Shown: in pieces, positions 1-11,408 of the stretch | Layout: the number at the start of each line of letters is the position of its first letter | Position numbering within the stretch: position 1 is the first letter of the stretch | DNA from: Apostichopus japonicus | Taxonomy: Eukaryota; Echinodermata; Holothuroidea; Aspidochirotida; Stichopodidae | NCBI RefSeq assembly: GCF_037975245.1 | Contig: NC_092566.1 | Location: forward strand, 16,095,001 to 16,159,000 | Length of the DNA: 64,000 nt | Direction of reading: 5' to 3' | Position numbers and translations under genes: made by a program | The notes under the pieces: generated by a model | Databases searched by the model: none | What the model was told of the DNA's origin: nothing | What the model saw: only the letters and a program-made list of their open reading frames with translations

Positions 1-1319
1 GAACATATCTATTTGAAGACTATTCACATTTTTGGGGCAAATATTTGCTTTCACAAATTGTTTGGGCTGATATAAGCTGAGTGCACTTAAGGCAAATTTT
101 TCAGACTGCTGGTAGAAAATCAAGCAATGGTTCTCTTTACTTCCATTCATAGTCAGGCCTTTAAGCAAACCATTCCCATCCTTGTTTCCTTGAGAAAACC
201 AAGATTTAAGTCTAGAAGAGTCTAAGTTTTTTGGGGGAAAAATAGAAATTACATGTGTATCCCAATTAAGTGAATTCCAAGCAACAATTTGACAGCTGCA
301 CAGAACGGATAGGACATCCACATACGTAAAGCTTTATCACAAAGCATCTTTGTACAATAATGAGTTATGTTAAAACTAGTAAATTTAACTCTTGATTTTT
401 TAATAAACGCTATTTTGGGATACTGAGAATAATCTGTAAAAGTAGTCTCGTCTGATCGCGGGATTTCAATCTCAGGAAAAATTGATGGAGAAAATGGGGG
501 GAAATAAAGTTACTTTAATACAAAAATATTTAAAATACTTGTATAACTAAAACTGCTATGTATTCCTGCAGAAGAGGTTGAATTTCGTTAACTCGCTTGG
601 TAAGAATTGACTTGAAGAAGAACATGAATGTCTTCTACTCATATATGTGTCCAGCATTCCATTACAGGAAATTTTATGTTATAAGTTACTATGAGTTGTT
701 TGACTAATTATGACACAGCAAAACCATGATCAACTGGTGGTTTACCATAAACGAGACAGATTTTTACTCCTTAATTCATTTGTAACTGAGAAATAAGAGC
801 AGTATGCAATTTATGTATTAAAGCCTTGTGTATATATGTTCAGAAATGTTCACACAAGAAAAAAAAACATGGAAAAAGGAACAGAACAGAAAAGAAAAAT
901 AAATAACTAAGTTTCTGATATATATATATATATCAGCATGTAGAAGTTTGGCATGGCGGGGGTGGGGATTGGAGGAGGGGAGGGGGGTTGGAGTAGGAGT
1001 GGGGGAGTGCTTTAGGTATAGTGTTGATGGACTAACATCTCCATTGAATAAATTAACTTTCAAGGTTGCATAATAATATGTCTTACAACATGCGTCACAC
1101 TTTTCCCTGACAAAATGTACCATTGATTTAATGTGTACATGTGCCATAAACCCCATTCTCCCATTCAGGTACATACATATATATGTATGTGAGGGTGGAC
1201 ACGCACCAATCTTTGAAGCATTTCGCTACATTAAGGGGCCACAATTTATCGACATAAGTCTTTACATGTCGAAAAGGGCCGATCAGAAAGCATTCTCAAA
1301 GGACAAAAAGCAAACTTAC
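1..1319 (-). other. Presumed intron downstream of the transmembrane exon
   Basis: In transcript sense this follows the donor at 1319. I see no exon with a matching phase 1 entry. It holds a short TA run near 918-933 and a G-rich stretch at 955-1012 with several GGG/GGGG runs (G-quadruplex type). The reading frames here are low-complexity or lack coding character. Confidence 0.5.
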
Positions 1320-1520
1320 TTTTCATTTCACTCTCTGACGGTAGCAGAACTTCCATATACCAGGGACGACACCAAGTGACAAAACTAAATATCAGAGCCC
1401 CGCATATGGAAAAAATCAGGACGAACCAAATGGCTACGAGGAGGGTAACCTCCAACGAATCCCTCCAATTTTTATACTCCATCTTCCCGGCTCCACTGCA
1501 AGCGACCTTCATCTTAACAG
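1320..1520 (-). CDS. Exon: Ig G-strand end, transmembrane helix, start of tail
   Basis: The frame holds 2 leading bases, 66 codons and 1 trailing base, ending at a consensus gtaagt donor. Entry phase 1 matches the exit of the 7325-7207 exon. Joining them gives ATL-A-VKMKV, which is what the last strand of an Ig domain should look like, so I take this as the next coding exon. After a short juxtamembrane stretch (one Cys, KMEYKNWRD) comes a hydrophobic helix of about 24-28 residues (VTLLVAIWFVLIFSICGALI and onward). It is followed by CRPWY and an acidic SESEMK segment, so the tail begins here. Topology is inferred as type I. The acceptor (gatctcag) has a weak pyrimidine tract, which is the main doubt. 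The exon could instead use the internal ATG (MKVACSG) as an alternative first exon. No EGF-like exon was found between this exon and the Ig exons. Confidence 0.7.
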
Positions 1521-4500
1521 CTGAGATCTTCCAATTCCAGAACATGAAAAGGTTATGAATGAGTTTGCAAGCACGTAAAACTCTCTACATTCAAAATGCT
1601 GTCACTAAAGAGTAGGATATGTTTTATAAATTAAAAAAGTCCACAATTGCGATAGCATCCAGATTTCCTTCTTCTGTTATTTTGCCCCCTTCTTCTTTTG
1701 AGTAGTTCTCAGAGCGGAGGCGTAAGGTACGACTGGTCTCTTGAGAATCAATCCTCTTTTCCCCGGGAAGTATGCACTTGCCTACAGTAAGAGACCTCGT
1801 GCATCTGAAACATTGGTGGTAGCCAGACCCTTGTACTAGTAGTGTGTTTGCATAAAAGCCAAAATATGAATTTTTTAATGAGAAGCAAAAGAGGCCCCTG
1901 TTACACCGTAACGGAGCTGCTCCGAAAAGTTTTGAGTTACACGCAGAAAGAAAACTCTAAAGAGAGGACTGTTTAAAAGCGACGTTTCTTCGAGCGAAGT
2001 CCGATATTATTAATGTATATATTCAGACTCGTATTTAATCTATTTACGAGTGAAGTTTTACAACCTTAAATTCCCTTGTGGGGCTGGAGAAGAGAATGAA
2101 AAACTTTTTCATAGTATTTAAGTTTGTTTTTATGTGTTTTCTTTTTAAAAGTCTAAAATCCTTTTCCCTTAATCATCAAAATTGACAAAACATTTGGTAG
2201 GTCTTATAAATCAACGCTGCAAATACCAAGCTAAAAGTTCCCCGTTTCTTTACAAAAAGTTTACCTCCACACGAACAGGCGTATGTGAAAACCCTGTGAA
2301 GCGAAACGAAACAATTATCAAAACTTGCGATTGAAGCCGCTGGTTTTTTCGAAGGTTCTTCCAAAAGATTATCCCAGTCAACACATCATTTTCTTCCACT
2401 CACTACAAAAGTTCTTCCGTTTACTTTTGTCCACAAGAGTTTTTCTTTATTTCCTTCTTCGATCAACATCAGAATAATCCTTTAAATAAGCTTAATGATG
2501 AGATCTCGCACAGTCGGGTGATCCGTATGTCTACTGCCCTCGGCCCTGACACTCGCTCGGTAGGAAATTTCTGCCCAGCACTCTCGATCTAAGCTCAATT
2601 TAACAATCCTGACAAAAAATTTCCAGCTGTTTGAACGAATAATAAGTTGTGACTGGAGCAAATTTCTGCTGCGTGACTGGCTACCGATTCCGCTAATGAA
2701 TCAGACGAGATTATGGCCAAATTTCTAGCTCCCACGAAGACGTTGACAGAGCGTTCACACTGATGGAGGGAGGGAGGATGAATTTTAGACGTCGAGCCTG
2801 TTGTGCTCTTCAACAGTTTGCAGAGGAAATGAAAAGTCAACCGCAGAACCCAAGAACAAACGCGCCCGTTGTGTTATATAATAGGATAATTTGAATGGAA
2901 AATTTTTTGGTCATATGTGTTATATATTCAAATTTGCAAAACACTCGACAATTCTGGGTTGTTTTTTTTGTGTTTTTTTTCTTTTAATATTAATACAACA
3001 ATATTATTCAACTACCTTTGTTGGTTCAACATTTAACGAACAAAAAGAATAAACAAGCAAATACGGAGCGTGTGTGGTAGATAATTACGTGGTGATACAA
3101 AAAAGAAATTGTGAAAGAGATACTTTAAGCATCAATTCTTTAGACTATCACACTCTAATTAAATATTCCAATTTCAAAAAGACAAAAAAAAATCTTAAGT
3201 GTTTTGAGAATTCCAAGGAGAGTTATATTTCACTGGAAAGAGCCTTATTTGGCTCGTTACCAAGGCAACAGCTACAAGGGTGGAGAAGCTTGCATAAAAT
3301 GTCGTCATTAAGAAATTTCTACGACAATTGTCGAAACCCATATATGTGATGCAGTCACTACCATAGGAAGAAATCAGCATTAAATTCAAACATAATTAAT
3401 GCACTAATTAAAGTGAAAGACATTTCAATTGTTTAAGGGCATCTTTTTAAAGTAAAAGTAATAGTTTATTGTCATGCCTTTAATACCAAGTGGAGGAAGG
3501 GGTTTGATGGACTGGTGGGGTGCAGAGAGGGAGAGAAAGGGGCCAGCAAGGAATGTAATTATGAGGTGCTTTTTCATTTACTTGTTTTCTTCATTATTGA
3601 TGTAGAGTCAACATATTTTGTTTCCACATTTTCTGTAGCAGTTTTAAAGTTCATGAATTTGGTTTCTCTAATGAAATGGGATAGTTTTCTACTGCATGGT
3701 TCTGTTAGTGGAAATCGCTATGTGTGCATTGACAATTTGCAAATACATGTGTATTAATTTGTTTAGCTTACTGCACACCTGCAATAGATATGACATGTCT
3801 CTCACCCAAGGATCCACTACAACACATATAATTTACCCTTTCTTTTTTTTTGGGGGGGAGGGGAGGGGAAGGGGGCAGTTAGTTTGCTGCATATTAAGTT
3901 AAACATATTTAAACACAACCTAACTGGTGTAGCCTAATTAAACAATGCAACACCTTTCTGATAGCTGAGGTTTGTAGGTACTAGTAGGCCTAAGATGCCT
4001 AACATTGCATATTGGAGCAGAATATTTATTGTTATTAATGATGTCTAGTTTTTATCTAATAATCAGCTGTAGTTGCACCTTCAGCTATTGTGACGAGAGA
4101 GAAGAAACACGTACAGCGTTCCTTTGGGACATTTGCAAAGTAAATCCTCAAGATTAAAACTGGTGAATGATGAAAGAAACGAAATTGCACGAACCAGCTG
4201 CTGTTTAATTTACAACATTAATGCGTCGACACAGGGGTGTTTAAATCCACGGGATCAAAGGTCTCCATCCAAGACTATATCTTAACATAGCTAACTGTAT
4301 TGCAATGTGCAAGCTAGGAGGTGGATGGAACGTAGGGACAACAAGAGCGACAAATGCACTTTAAAGGCCATGCTAATAATTTATTTTTAACCAAAGTGAA
4401 TGAAAAGCAAAAAAATTAATGTATGAAGGACAGCTTTCAAGCTCCAACCCCTCCCGCTCCCCCCCCCCACGGTCCCTCTCTCCCACCTAAAAACAAGTCT

Positions 4501-7206
4501 ACCCACGCACTCAAGGCCAATTGGCAGATGTCCGAGCTTTTGAGTGACATCTGGAAGCTTTATTCTTTTCCAAAAAAAAATAACACCCTCTCCATTTTAA
4601 CCAACATCGTCGTCCGGAAAGTTGTCAGGTATCGAACGGAAACGGTCAGAGAGACTCGATTAAAAAATTGGAGGGAGAAGTGTCCACTAGAAGATGTTGC
4701 AGGATTGGATGGGAAATTAAGCTAACGAGCAATATCATTCGGAAGTGACCCTTCATGGAAATTGCCAATGCCAACACTTCGCTCGATTTTTTTCTTTTCT
4801 TTTTTAAGTCGACAGGATTCTTATACGTCCAGCAAATTAAAGGGACGTCTAGGCTATACAACGGTCATTCCCCTAGCTGCTGCACTTTCCCAGAGTCAAT
4901 ACTTCGGGCGAAATTTTTTTGGCATTGATTTTGATCAATATTTGATACAATATTTGTTGATCATAAAAGCCTCAAAGCAAATGAAACTCATTACTTTGAT
5001 TAATATGACAAAGATTTCTATCAGAAATAAAATTTGCTATTTTCTTCTGAGGAGGTACAACTTGTTTTATAGTCGAAGAAAGTCCAATGGGATCTAAAAC
5101 AAAGTGATTAATATTCAAGAGGCGAGAAAAAATCGGGGGGGGGGGGTTAGGGGTTTGAGTTTGATCAACTGTAATCAACTGTTGTGGAGCACCCACCAGG
5201 TTTATTTCATTTAATATATTTGCTTCTCCACGACAATATACTGTAGCACATAAATATATTCTAGATTAAAAAATCGTGATGAAATTTGTGGTGAAAGGAA
5301 TGGGCTCTAGACCTTTGGCTTCACAAAGTACAACACCCACCCCATTTCATGGAAAATGAAAAAAAAAAGGGCAAAGAGCTTCTTTCAGACAAGAATTGTT
5401 GTATGAATGTAGCAATTGAGTTCGCTGTCCGTACCCTTCCTTCGATTTTAGAAGGCAGACGAGGGAAGGGGGTGGGGGAGGTTTGTCAAGGATCTTGTAT
5501 AATGTGTGCTTTTTGCAATCTTTTGTTGTTTTTAACACAGACTGTTTCATGGTAAACCTCTTCAATTCACCTCATCTCTTTTCAAGAACAGTAATCAAGA
5601 AACCTTAAATTACAGTAGGGTGGGGCGGGGGTGGGGAAGAAATATCATAACCACTGCAAGAGCTGCTTTAATAAAAACCTCAAGGTACCCCCCTCCCCAC
5701 CCCATGGACAAATTATTGTAGCAACATTTACTTAATCGATAAAGCAAGGTCGAATGCAATGTATATAGAACATTTATGTCCAGGACTGCCAGAAATTCAA
5801 CGGACGAAATATTACAACATTATTGCAAGATGGAACCGATTCACCTCACCTGACGACGCAGCTTTTCTCCGACGGCTTTGTTTTTTTGGCTCTTGTCTCT
5901 GACTCAGCTCATTTCCTGATTGAAATGGTAATTTAAATAACTGGGTCAAGAAGGCTTCATTTGCATAAAAAGGAGGGACCAAGTTACTTCTTCGATACGG
6001 TTACGAAAATTAAAGACTGTGATACGAGCATCTTTTGGTTAACTTTCAAGCATGCCCCAAAAAATGGATTTTTCTTTCGTTTTTTTTTTTGTTTCTTTCT
6101 TCCTCCCCCCCCCCCCCCTTCTTCTTCTTCTCTTTATGGGTTTTGGTACGGACGAGATGAAAATTGGTCCTGGCAATCAGAGAGAAGAAGTAGATCAGCA
6201 GAAATGAAATGGAGACTGCCAGTTACTCGACTGAGCTAACACGTTCTGTCATCAGAATTTAATCAGCCAGGGTCAAGTATACTGCTGTATAAACTGACTG
6301 AGAGATAGGGATACAAGAATGGATTGAGATTAATTAACTCGGCAGAGTACCGTGGCGGTACAGAACGCAGCATCACGTTAGGTAATGAGAGGAGGACTGT
6401 GGAGACGATCGACCGAACAGTTCGAGAGGCACTCACACCGAAGCGGAGAGAACCACGAGTCGCAATCGACGACGACCTGGTGGGAAAAGTTTAGTTTCAA
6501 GACTCGATTCTTGAAATGTACGTTGTTGCCGATGCACTGCTCGGTACATCGGCTCTGGTTAGAGACATCGTCGGGATATGAGTTCCTTTGAAATGCCGCA
6601 TTTCAGAATCGGATTGGCAAAACTTTGCAAAGTCATGACAATCATTACTTTCTGGTTTATTAAAAGTTGTATGAGCTCATGTTACAAACAACCAGAAAAT
6701 CAACCATGTTATCAATAAACCAATGAGGTCAAAAACGAGAACAGACAAACAAACAAAGTAACACAATAGCAAACGTGCGTACTACAACGTCTCTTCGTTA
6801 ATTATTTTCCAAGAAATGGATTTCTCTGTTAACTGCAATTTGTCAATTGACGTCGAGAGACGAAAGTATCTGGGCCGTATCGTGACCATACCAAGCAGAT
6901 ATATATAGGATGGCAATGATCAAGATTGACTGAGTTTTAACAATTAGACCTACATATTTATGATAAAGCTGCTGAGGAACAAAACATATGAAAAATATTT
7001 AAAAAAAAAAAAAACCCAGAGGACATTAACTTCTTAAAAACGTTCTTCAAACTTAATTGCAAGAACACATTTTGCTGGTGGGGAGGAGATGTGGGAGGGT
7101 GGGATGGGGACCACTGACAAACTATACAATTTTACTAGAAAAGCAATTAAACAAACTAGATTAATTAGGTCGTGATCATCGCGGCATAGCAAAGTGTGAA
7201 TCTTAC
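1521..7206 (-). other. Presumed intron between Ig exon 2 and transmembrane exon
   Basis: This 5.7-kb interval separates the two exons. It is AT-rich with homopolymer tracts, including a G10 run near 5137-5146 and a C14 run at 6105-6118 just after poly-T. A more GC-balanced, CpG-bearing patch at 2500-2860 and another at 6340-6600 look like unique sequence. Open frames there are short and phase-incompatible with the flanking exons. An alternatively spliced exon cannot be excluded. Confidence 0.5.
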
Positions 7207-7325
7207 CCAAAGTGGCACTTGAAAGGATGGGCGGATCCACATGGTTGTTGACGACGCATGTGTAGGTCCCTTCATGAATGGCCTCCTTAACTCTCTTGAT
7301 TCTTAGTTGACTTGACGACTTCTTT
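7207..7325 (-). CDS. Internal exon: second half of the same Ig domain
   Basis: This exon completes the Ig fold begun at 11408-11234. It follows an acceptor reading aaaaaccag and ends at gtaaga. Its single leading base completes the split lysine codon left by the previous exon, then 39 codons follow and 1 base remains (exit phase 1). Motifs: SSSQLRIKRV (E strand, L-x-I), then HEGTYTCVVNN, the canonical D/E-x-G-x-Y-x-C signature with the second Ig cysteine, and PPILSSATL, the start of the G strand. The two domain cysteines are 57 residues apart after splicing, slightly long but within range. The whole domain is a phase 1-1 module with a phase 2 intron inside it, a common layout for animal Ig domains. 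The lysine-rich stretch before QLRI faintly recalls neuregulin Ig domains, but that is only a resemblance. Confidence 0.85.
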
Positions 7326-8329
7326 CTGGTTTTTCGTTTTATAAAAAGAGAAAGAAGAAAATAAAATATGAAGTAAAAAATACCCTTATTCATATCTATA
7401 AATTGCTGATTGCAAGTTCCCCAACATATTCAATAATCACACCTTGTAATTAAGAATTTCTGTTGCATATTTGTGTCTTGTAATATTCACCAACATATCA
7501 AAATCATATCGATGTAGCATTAAATTTAAAATGATGAAAATATATATTGAAAACTTAAAATAGGCACTATAATTCAGAAAGCTGACATAAAGTCATACAC
7601 ATAATTAAGATTATTCCGAATCAACAACATGTCAGCAGATCAGTTGGATGATCTATGGCTCTGTAATCCTCATTCCACTAAAATATTGCAAGAAGAAAAC
7701 TATGTTTGAGGACTGTCCTTTTCTTAAACTTATTGGCCATGTTTGCTCTTATGTAGTTTGGTGGAGACTTTCCGCAGTAATATGCAAAATTGTATACAAA
7801 TAATATTTACCCAATACATGCTCATGTGTGATACACACCCTTCCCCCATCCTCCCCACTCCCACCCCCACCAAAAACAAGAAAGTCAAAGGAGTCGAAAA
7901 TATTAAAACTTAACCCTTCCAGATGTACACTTGCCTATCTGCATTATTCAAACTGCTATTTTTTTTATCTCTCCAAGTTTAGCTAGTCCCTTTATTTCCC
8001 CCCAAAGTGTAAACAGTTGGTGGTATTTGTCAATAAATCATTAATGTGTACCTGTTTAGTTTATGCATGATAAGACATAGTTGTATACAGCAATTGTGGC
8101 ATATATGTTACCTGTCCTTGTTTTGCAAGGTAACAGTCAATAAAGTGGAACTTTGTTCATCAACAAATACATAATAGAGGGCAGCAGTCTCAATTTCCCT
8201 TTCATGATAAAGAAATAAACTTTACCAAATTGAGGGCAGTATCCAACTTTGGCCTGTAGAAAAACTTTTAACTGTTCATGGCAAACATAACCCAAACTGG
8301 CTGCTTCAATTAACGTGCCAAATCAATGC

Positions 8330-8990
8330 CTTCAAAAACAATGGACTGCATCGATGCTCTCAAACACAACCAGCTACTTCAATGCTCTCAAACACAACCA
8401 GCTACTTCAATGCTCTCAAACTCACACTACACCAATGCTCTCAAACACACACTACACCAATGCTCTCAAACACAATCATCTGCACCAATGCTCTCAAACA
8501 CAACCACTATATCAATGCTCTCAAACACAACCACATGCACCAATGCTCTCAAACACAACCACTATATCAATGCTGTCAAACTCAACCAGACACACCAATG
8601 CTCTCAAACACACACTACACCAATGCTCTCAAACACAACCAGCTGAATCAATGCTCTCAAACACAACCACTATATCAATGCTCTCAAACACAACCACATG
8701 CACCAATGCTCTCAAACACAACCACCTGATTCAATGCTATCAAAAGTCAACCAGCTATGCCAATGATCTCAAACACAACCAACTACATCAATGCTCTCAC
8801 ACAACCAGCTAAATCAATGCTCTCAGACACAGCCAGTTGAATCAGTGCTCTCAAACACAACCACCTGCACCAATGCTCTCAAACACAGCCACCTGCACCA
8901 ATGCTCTCAAACACAACCAGTTATGCTAATGCTCTCAAACACAACCAATAACATCAATGCTCACACACAACCAGCTACATCAATGCTCTC
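8330..8990 (+). repeat. Minisatellite, 25-28 bp unit (CAATGCTCTCAAACACAACC)
   Basis: About 25 tandem copies of a unit built on CAATGCTCTCAAACACAACC plus a variable 4-8 bp spacer (AGCTACTT, ACTATAT, ACATGCAC and similar). Unit length varies between 25 and 28 bp, so frames drift. The unit has no stop codon in any plus-strand frame. Overlapping open frames of 165, 115 and 106 aa therefore appear here; they are repeat artefacts unless shown otherwise. The array lies in the intron inside the Ig domain of the minus-strand gene. Confidence 0.95.
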
Positions 8991-9319
8991 TGTATGTGTC
9001 ACTGCAGTCTTAAACTCGATCCATTCAAATACGGTTTTCATTCCAACTTAATTCAACTACACAGTCAAAGATCTCATCTAATTTGCCCAACCTCACCTCT
9101 ACCAATTTTGCAACTTTACACCAACCACGGTCCACTTTCTACTATGGTTGAAAGCAAAAAGACTTTTAAGAAACAGCTAGATACACAGCCTCTGCTTCAT
9201 ACCAGCTAGGTGATGTATCATATCAACTGTCAATGCCTTAAATTACATCAGCATATAAATATATTTGTAAAAATCTAAGAACGGCAGGTGGGATAGAAAG
9301 GTTGTATACATCTTCCCCA

Positions 9320-9615
9320 TTGTTAAACTTTTTAAAAAACTCCTTTATCCTACCACTAGGAAGTTTCCTATATTTGATACACCTTTAAACTTATTCAGTC
9401 GTTTCCCTTAATTTTCCCATTGTTCAACTTTTAAAAATCCTGGTTTGGGCCACTGGGTAATTTCTAATATTTGATACACCTAAAAACTTATTCAGTCTTT
9501 TCCCATGTTTTTCCTTCATTTTTAACTTTTTAAAAATCCTGGATCAGGCCACTAGGTAATTTCTGATATATATTTGATAAACCTTAAAACTTATCCACTA
9601 TTTTCCCTGTGTTCC
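9320..9615 (+). repeat. Three diverged tandem copies of a ~100-bp unit
   Basis: Copies start near 9320, 9420 and 9519. Shared landmarks are TTAAC/TCAACTTTTTAAAAA, CCACTAGG or CCACTGGG, ATATTTGATACACCT, AACTTATTCAGTC and TTTTCCC. Divergence is moderate. A C-tract (about 9616-9627) follows the last copy. It lies in the same intron as the two flanking arrays. Confidence 0.85.
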
Positions 9616-10034
9616 CCCCCCCCTCCCATTGCTAAACTTGAGACATTCGCTGACAGTTCACAGGCGACGACTCTTGCCGTGTGATACCATAGTAACATTC
9701 CTTGATGAAGTTTCCCACACCTCACAAAAGTCGTAACAGGGTGGTGGTTCCTTTCAGAAATGGCTTTAATAACCTTCCATACTCTTTTTAGCGTTCACCG
9801 TACCCCCTCTTTAACCACAAATGCTTGTCATCCCTGATCTCTGTTTGTTATTGTCACCTGACTTAGCTCTGCCAATCCAATTGACCCTCTTTTCATCACC
9901 TGCCTAATCGTTTCCTTTTCTGCAGGGGGTGGTCCATTCACCAGTTCTTTTCTTCTCTTTCTTTCTCACTCGCGACTTTCAACTCTTAGGCAACATTTAT
10001 TTTCCTACCCACTTCTTTGCCTATTTTCATGCCC

Positions 10035-10041
10035 TATAAAA
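10035..10041 (+). promoter_or_regulatory. Possible TATA box, plus strand
   Basis: TATAAAA sits between GC-rich flanks (GCCCTATAAAATGCCG). About 235 bp downstream is a small ORF at 10273-10425 with a good ATG context. No splice donor of quality was seen near it. The site lies in the intron of the minus-strand Ig gene, so it may be fortuitous. Confidence 0.2.
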
Positions 10042-10272
10042 TGCCGCTGATACCCGTCCAACAAATAATCCACCCGTGTGACCTTTCACCCCTGTCCTGT
10101 ACCACAATAGCAGCCAGCAGCTAAAGACGACTTTTCTGGCTGATTTAGTCAGAAGGCAGAGGGGACTTGCAAAGACATTCCGATTGCTGCTATCTCAATT
10201 TTTTTATTATTATTATTTTTTTATCGAGGAACAGAATTGAGGTGAAGGCTCCCCAGCTACCTAATTCACAAC

Positions 10273-10425
10273 ATGACTGATCCACTGCTCTACACTACTG
10301 CCAAATCCTGGTCTTATAACCACTTTTATCAGCCCTTCTTCCCCTTGACTTTCGATAAATGTTTTCCCTTCGATGACACTTTTATCTTACCCAGCCAACC
10401 GTTTAGGCTACGTGAAAATGTGTAG
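10273..10425 (+). CDS. Small ORF, 50 aa, hypothetical
   Basis: ATG (A at -3) opens a 50-residue frame beginning MTDPLLYTTAKSWSYNHFYQ and ending LRENV before TAG. It is rich in aromatic residues and proline, with one Cys and no signal peptide or helix. It lies antisense inside the intron that splits the Ig domain, 238 bp after a TATA-like element. I recognise no family. A frame of this length occurs often by chance in such sequence, so it is listed only as a possibility. Confidence 0.15.
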   Translation: MTDPLLYTTAKSWSYNHFYQPFFPLTFDKCFPFDDTFILPSQPFRLRENV

Positions 10426-10499
10426 TTATGGCGACTCGAACAGTAAAAAATTGTATGTGACTATGTGTTCTGAGTGTGTATGTTCTGAGAAATGTTCAT

Positions 10500-11055
10500 A
10501 AACCTGAAAACATACTCCACTTTAAATAGGAAAGGGTAATACACCAGAAAACATACTGCACTATTGTAGGGAAGGGTAAGAGTACACTAGCCAACATACT
10601 AACAAGTTATTGTAAGAAAGGGTAACATATCAAAACACATGCTGCACTTCCGTAAGAAAGGGTGAGGCACCTGAAAACATATTGCACTATTGTAGGAAAG
10701 TGTGAGAAACCTGAAATCATGATACAATATATAGTAAGGAAGGGTGAGACACCTATTAACATACCAAACTATTGTAAGAAGTGTTAGGTACTTGAAAACA
10801 AACTGAAATATTGCAAGAAAAGGGTAAGGCCCTTGAAAACACACTGTACTATTAAAGGAAAGACTGAGACACCTCAAAATATACTCCACGCCTGTAGGTT
10901 AAACGTTAAGGAACTTGAAAACACTCTTAAGTATTGTAAGAAAGGGTAACTAACACATCACAACACATGCTGCACTTCAGCAGGGAAAAGTGGGGTTCTG
11001 AAACCATACTGCACTGCTCAAGGAACGTTTTAAAAGGCACCTGAAAACATTTGTC
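10500..11055 (+). repeat. Diverged tandem array, ~41-bp unit, about 14 copies
   Basis: The recurring core is CTGAAAACATACTGCACTATTG then TAAGAAAGGGTGAG. Successive GAAAACAT landmarks are spaced 39-44 bp apart from 10506 to 11043. Copies differ by many substitutions, so the array is old. It ends about 180 bp before Ig exon 1 and lies in the intron that splits the Ig domain. Minus-strand open frames across it (96 aa and 62 aa) are repeat-derived. Confidence 0.9.
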
Positions 11056-11233
11056 AGGTTTAGTAAGTAGCAGAATGTTAATTTGACTCCTATTTCTTGT
11101 TTGTCTCTCTGACACTTTTCCTCGTTAATCTCTTCAGCCTTGGACGATTTCTCGACCAAAATCAAGACACATGCAGGGAGAGAGAGAGAGAAGAGAGAGG
11201 GAGGTGGAAGTGGCAATCTTCAAAACAACTTAC

Positions 11234-11408
11234 TTTATTTTCGTTCTTATTCTGAGACCGTTGAGGCTATTGTGCACTACAGTTTGATTGTCTTTCTTCC
11301 ACGTTATGTCAGGCAGGGGGTTGCCCGTCGCGGCACACTTTGCTAAGAACTCATCGTTCTCCGCTAACTTTTTAGGCTTGACGATATTTGTTAACTTTGG
11401 TGGACCAC
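11234..11408 (-). CDS. Internal exon: first half of an I-set Ig domain
   Basis: This exon encodes the N-terminal half of an extracellular immunoglobulin fold, a module used for cell-surface recognition. On the minus strand it follows an acceptor reading tctccatag and ends at a consensus gtaagt donor. It has 2 leading bases, 57 codons and 2 trailing bases. Visible hallmarks: GPPKL start, then KPKKLAENDEF (A/A' strands), the first Ig cysteine at exon codon 24 (FLAKCAATGNPLPD), and the core tryptophan at codon 36 (ITWKKDNQ). The C-x11-W spacing and the GNP-P turn are typical of I-set domains. Entry phase is 1 and exit phase 2, matching the next exon exactly. The exon lies about 3.9 kb upstream (transcript sense) of its partner. 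I infer that it belongs to an Ig-family membrane protein; the family member is not recognised. Confidence 0.85.

Larger units (their letters stand above)
7326..11233 (-). other. Intron splitting the Ig domain
   Basis: A phase 2 intron of 3.9 kb, bounded by gtaagt at 11233 and an aaaaaccag acceptor at 7326. It is dominated by the three tandem arrays described separately. The remaining 7.4-8.3 kb and 9.63-10.5 kb stretches look like unique AT-rich sequence. A short hairpin at 8111-8138 (GTTACC...GGTAAC) is the only other structure seen. Confidence 0.8.

Noticed and set aside
818-1174. 118-aa minus-strand ORF
   Set aside because: Composed of simple-sequence stretches (PTPTPTP from a G-rich tract, IYIYI from TA repeats) and T-rich hydrophobic codons.
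2267-2297. Minus-strand mini-exon with TYACSCGG after a cttcacag acceptor
   Set aside because: Only 29 bases; the phase required by neighbouring exons reads a different frame, and no continuation was found.
6380-6480. Minus-strand Cys-rich phrase (DCDSWFSPLRCECLSNC) after a good acceptor, possible EGF piece between Ig and transmembrane exons
   Set aside because: The Cys frame needs phase 0 entry while the Ig exon exits in phase 1. The best donor (gtgagt) would cut it to 40 bases, and the cysteine spacing is not EGF-like.
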